Shown: one piece after another, positions 56,217-64,000 of the stretch | How positions within the stretch are numbered: the stretch's first letter is position 1 | How the letters are laid out: each line of letters begins with the position of its first letter | Source: Diplolepis rosae | Taxonomy: Eukaryota; Arthropoda; Insecta; Hymenoptera; Diplolepididae | DNA length: 64,000 bases | Assembly: GCA_030998225.1 (NCBI GenBank) | Contig: JAPYXD010000161.1 | Coordinates: forward strand, 310,001-374,000 | Direction of reading: 5' to 3' | Program-made: the position numbers and the translations under genes | Notes under the pieces: model-generated | Databases searched by the model: none | Told to the model about the DNA's origin: nothing | What the model saw: the letters and a program-made list of their open reading frames with translations, nothing else

Positions 56217-56825
56217 CACTGAGAAAACTGGATTGTCAACCTAAATATTTGGAGGGTGAAGCAGACTATATTTGAGGTTAAACTATAGGACAGCCTTCTA
56301 CATAGTGTAACTTATTACATGTGAATTATGAAAATAAGATGGTCAACTTGAATACTTTAGTGGGAAAAGTTGATCATCGCAAAGAGAAAACTGGATTATC
56401 GAAGAGGGAAAAATAGACTATAATCTACCTCTATAGCTAACCTCAAAACTATTACATTTAAGCTTTCGCAATTATTATGTTATTATAGCAAGTGAAATAG
56501 GTACTCAGCAATTAGTTGGCAAAAATAACCCTCGTGACACTTTAACACGTAAAGGACGCGAAACCGGCAATGAGGTTAGAGTCCACGCTGGTGATATTGG
56601 AGGAAAAATAGGCGAACCCACATGACTACAATTTTGGCGCGTATTTCACCAATCGACACTCTTTATAGTGATTCTGACACTCTGGTAACAGTTAAGCAGA
56701 ATATCAAATGAGTGTCTCCCTGACCAAAAAGAAAAAATTTCGGAAAGAGTGTTGTACTATCTAGAAGTTCAGACTGACTATCTACATTTTGACACTCAAA
56801 GTTTGACACTCCAGTTTTCTCAGTG
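56217..56825. mobile_element. TIR element, CACTGAGAAAACTGGA ends
   Basis: Inverted ends CACTGAGAAAACTGGAKTGTC bound 609 bp (end shown at the 20-base limit apart from one ambiguity). GACACTC/GAGTGTC words recur subterminally at least six times on the right side. No transposase seen. Confidence 0.7.
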
Positions 56826-56829
56826 TGGA

Positions 56830-57500
56830 TAATAATTAGTGAATATTACAAATTATTTTGGAATAAACTCATTAATATACTTTTTAATCTCAGTAATAAT
56901 TTTAAATTACAATTCACTGTCAGTTTCATTTTCTTCTTTACGACGTGGCCTTTTAATGCGATTAGTTGACAGAGCTCTTCTGGCAATTCGCTTTCCTCGG
57001 TCACTTTGCCAATCTTTGACTCTGCTTAGGACAATGCTCAGAGCGCTGTCAAAACATTTCAAAATTTACTCAATCCGCTTCGAATATGTTCCGGACACTG
57101 AACACTGTTACCCACTTCGTACACAATCCACAGGGGCACACGCGTAATCCACAAGCCTTTCTTCAAGAAGAGAAAAGTACCGGCACGTTTCACTGTCCTG
57201 TCGAGGATCCCTCCAGTTTCCAAGGGTGAAATGTGACTAAATCTCCCCCATTTTAAACAAAAACCCAAAGGGAAGTCCCATAACTAAACATCCCAACCGA
57301 ACGTCGTGAGAGAGGGTAATTAATATTGATACCTGCTCGACGTTAGCCTTAAAGGTCAGTGCAGAGTCTACTAAGATAAGTAAACGAACACAAAATAAAA
57401 CAAACGACAAAGACGGCGCTTTCGCTAAATGGTTCAAAGCACCCGAACACATGCCCTTAAGGAAAACAAGTTATTCCGAAAGACTCCAAAGCAAATTTCC
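56830..57500 (-). other. GC-richer stretch with possible coding remnants
   Basis: On the minus strand CRYFSLLEERLVDYACAP is readable near 57130-57190, and further on FDSALSIVLSRVKDWQSDRG followed by a basic-acidic tail KRPRRKEENETDSEL-stop near 56915. The tail and the LLEERLVDY phrase look protein-like and recall transposon-derived DNA-binding proteins, but frames do not join. I do not assign a gene. Confidence 0.3.
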
Positions 57501-58384
57501 AAACCGAATCAACCCGAAGCCAATTCAAAATAAATCTGAAATTTCAATCCGAATGAATCCGGTACTATGGTAAAATTTACGAATGACTGATTTTTTTATA
57601 TCATGGAGGTGCAATTATTTCCTATTTTCGATAGGAATAGTTATAAATATGGTTCCACTATCTCCAAAAGACTATGGTAATTCGGTTAGACAGAAGATGT
57701 GACTTTACTATTGTCTTTTGTAAACTTAACATTCTTTTTTAGCAATTAATGAAACATTTATTGGGTTTACTTCAATATAATTCGTTCGATGTGTCGATTA
57801 CGATTTTACTATTTCAAGTAATAAAATTTGCTTTTGTTTTTAGGCATAAGTACAATTATATCACCATTTTCTCCAATATTATTAATAACTCCATAGTTTA
57901 ATATTGAAAATAGTAATTTCTAAAAAAGTGACGTTATATCCTTGTTTCCTATTGACTTTTAGTAAAAATAAATATAATAATACTAAATTTTGCAATGAAG
58001 AGTTTCTCCGTGTAACCGGCGCGATTTCCACGCGGGTGGTTGAAACGATTAAAAATCAATTTTCCAAAACAAAATTCTTATAACTACCTTAACAGTATGT
58101 TGTACACAGTATACGTCACGAATTACCGGCTGTTTATTATTTATATTCGGAATTTTCGCTGATGAAGAAATGCAAATATACTGCTGAAAGTAAGGTAAAT
58201 AATAAAGAATATATTAGGGCATCAATGTTTAGTGTGTTTCATTCTTTTATTTTGAAAAAAAAATTATTTTATTTATTAGGGGAGCTGCGGGTAACTTGGG
58301 AATAGCCGGTAACGTGGGCCACTTATTTTCATGAGAATTAAATTATATTCCGTCTGCATTTCCACAAAAATTTAATGTATTGGG

Positions 58385-59068
58385 TTGTCCCAGAAGTAAT
58401 TGCCGATTTCACATATAGATGTCTTTGACCATCTTTTTAAATGACTTCTGTTAATGTCATAATTTCTTCCCTCCGACATTTGTTAGACGTCACTCTTAAC
58501 TTGCTTTACAAACAAATTGCGCGTAATTTCGTTTACAGTTGTTAATTTGACATCAACTTTAAGATAGAGTGTAAAAACAAGCATTTTCGTCATATTTTGC
58601 TTTTTTATTTCCGTAAAGGAAAGAACGCAGCATAGGCTGCTAAAAAGTTACGTGACGTATATGGTGAGGAAGCCTTAAAAGACAAATAGTGTCGAAATTG
58701 GTTTGATAAATTCCGTTCTGGGGATTTTTCACTCAAAGATAAACAACGTTCAATCGGCCAAATGAAGTTGATGATGACCAAATCAAAGCCATAATCGAAT
58801 CGGATCGTCATGTAACTGTGCGAGAGATTAAAGAAATGATAAAAATACAAAAATCAACAATTGACCGCCATATACAACGTCTTGGACTCGTTAAAAAACT
58901 TAATCCTTTTTGAAAACGAATTATCACTGGTGATGAAAAATGGACTGTTTACAATAACGTCGTTCGAAAACGATCATGGTCCAAGCGTGACAAACCACCA
59001 CAAATAACATCGAAAGCTGAATTGCATCAAAAAAAGATTATGACGTCTGTCTGGTGGGATTGGAAAAG
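58385..59068 (+). pseudogene. mariner transposase fragment, truncated
   Basis: A mariner-type end (TTGGGTTGTCCCAGAAGTAA) at about 58382 is followed by a degraded transposase: AAKKLRDVYGEEALKD, WFDKFRSGDFSLKDKQR, then HVTVREIKEMIKIQKSTIDR and RIITGDEKWTVYNNV with the first catalytic Asp. There are in-frame stops (e.g. AGCATAGGC). The element ends abruptly near 59068, replaced by other repeats. Confidence 0.85.
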
Positions 59069-59143
59069 TGTTTTTTTTTTTCATTCAATCAAATTTTTTT
59101 TCTGAGTATATAGACCGACAGACTCCTTTCTAAAAATCTTTTT

Positions 59144-59240
59144 TTCTCACTCAGGGGGTCTCAAAACGCAGACACTTGATGAAAATTGTGAAAGACAGTT
59201 TTTACCTAAAATCAATACCTTCTCATATATGGTGAGAATG
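59144..59240 (-). repeat. GC-hairpin-tail repeat, inverted 5' fragment
   Basis: On the minus strand it reads GAGAAGGTATTGATTTTAGG and later TTTTGAGACCCCCTGAGTG, the first 100 bp of the family. Confidence 0.75.
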
Positions 59241-59249
59241 GAATATGTT

Positions 59250-60212
59250 TTTTAAATACTATTCTCCCCTACGTTTAGAAATGAAGTTTTTCCATACATA
59301 GTTTATGTATTTATATGTATACCTGAATGTTCGAAATTTTTTTCGATCATTTTCCTTGACCTATATTTTATACCATACATGAATTTGGCACTAGAAACTA
59401 GTTTGAACCAGCCATATTTAACTCAAGACAAAAATCACCACTAACATAAGTCTATCGGCGCATTCTCTCATTGTCAATGTGCACTTCCATTTTCGTGATA
59501 AAGGAGGATACATAAAATCCTTTTTGATGTAATCCTATTTGATCAAATGTATTCCTCGTATCCTTTTATGTTCATATTCCACTATTTTCAAATCTTTTAT
59601 AGGACTATTGACAACGACAAACTGATTACTCAATCACTATTCGATTCTAATGAATGGATTGGTTTGCGTCTCAATGTCGATTGGTCAGTGTACTGAGTGA
59701 ATTATTGATTATATCCAGACGTTGAACATTGGTCCAAGGGAGTCGATTTATGATCCTAGCTTTGTAGGTTTTGTTCTCACTCAACATTCTCAACGTAAAA
59801 AAGCTTCTTGTATTTCACTTATGTTACGAAATCATTAGAAACTGAACAGAATTGAAGAATATGATAGTTTTTTTATCTTCTTTTGAAAGTTATCGTGTTT
59901 ATAGACGACAGACGATAGAAATATGGGCAAGCAAACGGATATATGCAGGCCTCAAAATAGAAAGAGAGGGGGGAGGGTTGTAATGGCGAGTCAATTACCA
60001 AAAATCATGTACAAAAAATGAATATAATAAAACCATTAATATAATAATCCTATGAAAAATTAGGGTCCGTTAGTTGTTCCCCAGGCCCAAATTTTCTCTC
60101 CACAACCCTGGATACACAATATTTCTCAAATCAGCTCTTTTTACCGTCTGCAAATGTCTATACTGGATCTTGCACAAGATCCCTTGAAGAAATCTTTACA
60201 GTATCCTGTACA
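59250..60212. other. AT-rich stretch, nothing recognised
   Basis: No gene, RNA or element end could be supported. Confidence 0.4.
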
Positions 60213-60498
60213 CACGCAAAAAAGTAAATGCTAATAATCAGCATTTGCGTGCTGCTCAGCAGAAACTGAGATGGTTAATTTTGCTTTCGCAAGGGAAAAT
60301 GCTAAACTAGAGTAACTTTGTTTCTAATTAGAAGTTTTCTAAATTTCTACAATACAGCAAGCTGAATGCTGCTTTGCAGCAACTCGCTCGTCGTAACGCA
60401 GCACTCGAGTATCGCGAAATAAGAAATACTGTCCCTGAGTACTTTGTTTCTTATATCAGCAATCGATTACTGATCACCAGCATTTTCTTTTTTGCGTG
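60213..60498. mobile_element. short MITE, CACGCAAAAAAG ends
   Basis: Inverted ends CACGCAAAAAAG then AAATGCT and ATCAG on both sides, 286 bp. AGCAGCAATGC-type GCA/TGC words recur inside. Target duplication uncertain. Confidence 0.7.
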
Positions 60499-60778
60499 CA
60501 AAATCGCGCTAAGGTAAGGAATCTACATAGGTTTTTATATGGGAACCTTGATTCCTTCAATTCCCAGGCTACCTTATTGTAAATCTTTATATGGGGCCCC
60601 ACAAAGAAGTCATATGTGACCCACATGGAATCCTATAAGGAATATTATAAAGATTTCCATACTGAATTACATCGGATCCATTAAGGTTCCCGTTCATGAT
60701 GCTACGAAATAATATTCTTATACGGGTTTCTATACATGACACAGGTACTTACATATCATCCCATGTCACTTCCTGCGT

Positions 60779-61736
60779 ACACTGAGAGAAATCGGCTTTG
60801 GTTCCTGTGCACATAGCACATAGATTTTTTGTACAGTAGTTGCCTTGACCAAAAAAGTTGAGAGAAGCTACTACTTTTATAGTTATCATGACAGTAATTT
60901 GGACTTTTTTGTGTATTCGGTTGTTGTGACCAAAGTTGATGATTAGAATGAGCTTTATACGTACCCCAACGGTTAGTACACGTACATTTTCTTTATGTGT
61001 ACTGCCAAGCTCCTTTGGTTACTACAACCGCAGCGTTCGCTGTTGCGCTAGACAAATCAAGTATAACTTTCATTGAAAGATATGCAGCCTAAGTTGAATC
61101 CTGCCAATTCTCGTTCTCGATTCCTGGACTATATTTCACCGTGCCAAGCATTATCAGGTAAATAATTCTATTATAAATATAGTTTGACAATTCTTTCTAA
61201 ATGATAAACGATTTTGTTCGGGGACAATGCAATGCGTTCCAATTTTGCTGTCTCGTCGTATTTTGTCAAAACTATAGTCAGTCAAAAAAAGTTTATGATG
61301 ATGAAAAAAGTGACAATTTTTTAACTTAATCGACGAAAGTTTTCATAAATATCATTATACCGGATTATTTTTCTTAGATCTTTTCGGTGAAACTTTATTT
61401 TTTCTCATCAAATTGAATTTGTATTTTGATAACTAAGAGAACCATACCTATAACCTTAAAAATAATTTTGGCTGGGTATTTACTGTCCGTAGACTTAGTC
61501 ATTTTAACTAAACTCTATGCGCGGCTTTACGATGGACTTTGGTTCCTATAACCGCAGCGCTATGGTATTTCAAGTACCAGAATCGTGGTCTCAGTAACGT
61601 TCCTTGCAGTTGAAGTAAACACTTTTCCAATGTATGACAGCCACTACCATGATTGTCATGAGAACTTTAACATTTTTGTAAAGACGATTTTAACAAAAAA
61701 ACTTTGTTCAGTGAAACCTAAAATTTCTCTCTGTGT
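60779..61736. mobile_element. TIR element, ACACWGAGAGAAAT ends
   Basis: ACACTGAGAGAAAT at the left and its inverse at the right (CTCTCTGTGT, ends 61736) enclose 958 bp. Words such as CTTTGGTTCCTGTG/GGTTCC and AAAAAAGTT recur in both orientations. No transposase ORF. Confidence 0.6.
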
Positions 61737-61884
61737 ATACAATAAATACATGTGTATATGATCACATAGAAACCTATGCGAAAATCCATATGGGATTTTA
61801 TATAGGTTTCTATCAAAAACTTCTTCAAGGAGAAAAGGATGGGAACCTATGTGGGATCTTATGTGGGAAGCGAGGTGTGGACAA

Positions 61885-62130
61885 CTTGTAAAATAAAGTA
61901 CTTGAGCTGAAATATCCTGAAGCATCTTAAAGTATGTGAAATATCCTAAAGGACTTTGGAATACCATGAAAGAATTTCAGGAATATCTTGGTATATGTAA
62001 AATATTTTGAATTATGCAAAATATCTTTGATTACGTGAAATGTCCTAAAGTACCTTAAAATATCCTGAAAGACTTTGGAATATTGTGAAGTTCCTTGAAA
62101 TATTCTAAAGTATCTTGAAGTATGTAAAAT
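61885..62130. repeat. degenerate GAAATATCCTAAAGTA tandem repeats
   Basis: Words close to GAAATATCCTRAAGTAYCTTG recur irregularly about ten times. The antisense 97-codon ORF here (61927-62220) comes from the repeat. Confidence 0.6.
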
Positions 62131-62174
62131 GTTCTGAAACAGTTTAAGCGCCAGTATATCGATTCGCCGTAAAT

Positions 62175-62255
62175 GACTTCCGAAGTTCCAGTAGATCAAC
62201 CAGTAAAGCTCTTGCCTCATATGCGTAAGGCAACAGGTTCAATTCTCGCTGCTGT
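62175..62255 (+). tRNA. tRNA-like sequence, probably a tRNA pseudogene or SINE head
   Basis: An A-box-like TAGATCAACCAGTAAAG is followed by a possible anticodon arm (CTTGC...GTAAG around a 9-base loop CTCATATGC) and a good B box GGTTCAATTCTCGC, then a T-run. The loop is too long and the acceptor arms do not pair cleanly, so a working tRNA is unlikely. Confidence 0.4.
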
Positions 62256-62739
62256 CATTTTTTTTTATTCGTCAAAATGATTTTTAATAAATTTCCTTAT
62301 AAAAATTATTCCATTTAATGAATGATTGATAATTATCTCGTAAGCATTTTAAAATTTTCAAAATATTTTTGATGTTATCAAAATTTTATAAAATGACAAC
62401 TGATATGAGTTATTGCGAATCAATAATGGACAATAATTATAATTTTTTTAAATATAAATAGAATTAGTCAAACAAAAAATGTTTCTACGCAAAGAAGGGC
62501 CCATAAAATAGCGGTAATGACCCTAATTTAATCCTGGGCAGAAATTTAACCGTGCATTTTGGTAACTGACTAAAAATGAATTCTGCTTTTTTTTCAATTG
62601 ATATTAAACAGTTTCTGTTTTAATATTTAGCAGTTTATTGCATTTGATTATAGACTCTTTTACTTTTGCCACATTTTACGGTCAATTTTGTTCGGAAAAA
62701 TTCAAACATTATATATTCTGGTTAAAAAAAATAAAATTG

Positions 62740-63010
62740 AGGATCCGTTAGGAATCAGGGCGGGGTATCATAAACAGGTGAGTTCCTAGCCGTGAGGTAA
62801 TTCTGCAGTGAGAGAAAGTAGTGTACCGAGATGAAGTGCAAGTAAGGACGCGTGCGTGAATGCGTTTACTTCTTTGTGTCTGTATGGATGCTGCAAGAAA
62901 GGCCCACGCCTTTGCGAGCATGTCCGTATTGTAACAATCGTAAAACGCATACAGTTCGAGCCTGCAGCAATTTAGTCTGGGGATCTCCAAGTCTCACCTC
63001 TATTACGTAA
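62740..63010. other. GC/CpG-richer patch of unknown role
   Basis: Stands out from AT-rich flanks, with ACGCGTGCGTGAATGCG inside. A plus-strand AAACAG|GTGAGT and a minus-strand AGAG|GTGAGA look like splice donors, so a first exon or promoter on either strand is possible. The 80-codon minus ORF has no recognisable product. Confidence 0.3.
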
Positions 63011-63134
63011 TGGGGACAGAGATTTTGTTGAAAACTCTTCCTTCAGAGGACTAGTCTCTTTTTTTATTTTTCTTAAATTTTACCATTAAATTTGTCTGTC
63101 TGCTTTCAAGATGCATTTTTTTCTTCACTGGTAT

Positions 63135-63265
63135 GTATCAAGTGAGTCACGTGATGAGAAAAAGCATTTTACTTTACGTGAGAGTTTTGCAACAGATATT
63201 AATATTTTTGGTTAAAGTTTTGGGACAAGATATAGAGGAAACGGATCATGTGACTCATTTGATAC
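63135..63265. mobile_element. tiny inverted-repeat element
   Basis: GTATCAAGTGAGTCACGTGA at the left and its near-exact inverse at the right bound 131 bp. Probably a MITE; the surrounding 81-codon ORF (63133-63378) spans it and is likely spurious. Confidence 0.55.
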
Positions 63266-63483
63266 GTGCTCCCTATGACCTAAGTTTCGAAAAGGAATTC
63301 AATTCATTCCAAAATCTGTTTTCAAACTATCTGTTTGATGCAAATCGGTTGAAAATCAATGCGTCTCAATCTGAATAAATCCTAGGTCAGGTTGAACTAA
63401 ACCAATTTTTTAAGATTTAAGACATTTAAAATATTTTTTCTCTAATACGCTGCAAGAAACCAAAACATTGGAACTAATTGATA

Positions 63484-63965
63484 TACATTGAGTCAAAAAA
63501 GTACCGGGTATTGTTGAATAAAACGCAAAATTTTCATTTATTCTTTAACATTTATTTTGATGCCTTCAAAGTTGGCCCCATTTGATGTAACACACATATG
63601 CCAGCGTTTTTACTAGTCTTCGAAACACTTTTTATAAGCACTTTCCGGTATGGCCTTCAACTCCTTTCACGAATTTTGTTTTATGGCTTCAATCGAGTCA
63701 ATACGGGCACATAAAATTCCATTCGCCATACAAAATTTAAAGCAAACTCTTTGTTTAATAATTCCATTCATTGTAAAATTCGTGATGCAGTAATGAAGTG
63801 GACAGATTCAACCCGCTGCTGTAAAGAAATTGATTGACAGATCGCGCTCATTGTTGGCATAGTAATTAAGTACAATGCTAACAACTTACAGAAAAAAATA
63901 TTTAGAAAAAATCATAAGCGCGGACCCTTTAAATTACAAATTCCTGGTACGTTTTTGACACAATT
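63484..63965 (-). mobile_element. mariner remnant, deletion derivative
   Basis: Inverted ends with TTGWGTCAAAAAMGTACC and a nearby TA at each side enclose about 480 bp. On the minus strand only the C-terminal part of transposase is left (KELKAIPESAYKKCFED, then KKRWHMCVTSNGANFEG). Confidence 0.8.
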
Positions 63966-64000
63966 AGATGGGATATTCTGATTCGACATATTTTTTAGTA

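Noticed and set aside
63133..63378. 81-codon plus-strand ORF
   Set aside because: It runs through a small inverted-repeat element and resembles no known protein.

Overview
The window is a piece of an AT-rich eukaryotic nuclear genome, almost certainly insect. The signs are a multi-exon gene with GT-AG introns, peritrophin-type (CBM14) chitin-binding domains, several mariner transposons of insect type, and many MITEs and tandem satellites. A hymenopteran is plausible, but the sequence alone does not fix the order.

The only host gene I can support is on the minus strand and spans about 31 kb (start codon 37847, stop 6806). I rebuilt it from 13 coding exons whose splice phases all agree; the total is 8,550 nt, or 2,849 residues. 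It encodes a secreted protein with a signal peptide, a chitinase-like GH18 domain whose catalytic signature is destroyed, two CBM14 domains, about 2,100 residues of Ser/Thr/Gly-rich mucin-like repeats (one 5.4-kb exon carries most of them), and a C-terminal CBM14 domain. This reads as a non-enzymatic, chitin-anchored giant mucin for a cuticle, tracheal or peritrophic matrix. Its repeat arrays show recent higher-order expansion. A hairpin MITE lies 14 bp past the stop codon and may supply the polyadenylation signal.

Layout. 0-4 kb: a foldback repeat, a mariner split by a 1.5-kb element with 8-bp target duplication, then a TA-flanked element with subterminal repeats. 5-6.8 kb: two related hairpin MITEs. 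6.8-38.3 kb: the gene. Its introns hold an intact DD41D mariner (15.3-16.6 kb), a long repeat with a GC-rich hairpin tail (17.1-18.8 kb) carrying a TTAA-inserted MITE, more TTAA MITEs, an 80-bp satellite (32.0-32.6 kb) and a deleted mariner (33.0-33.7 kb). 38.3-64 kb: no gene recognised. This part holds deleted mariners, two more long copies of the GC-hairpin repeat, CTATCC foldback elements, several TIR elements, an 82-bp tandem array and a tRNA-like sequence.

No virus, CRISPR array or bacterial-type system was seen. Boundaries were read by eye. GC content, family membership beyond visible motifs and expression were not computed.
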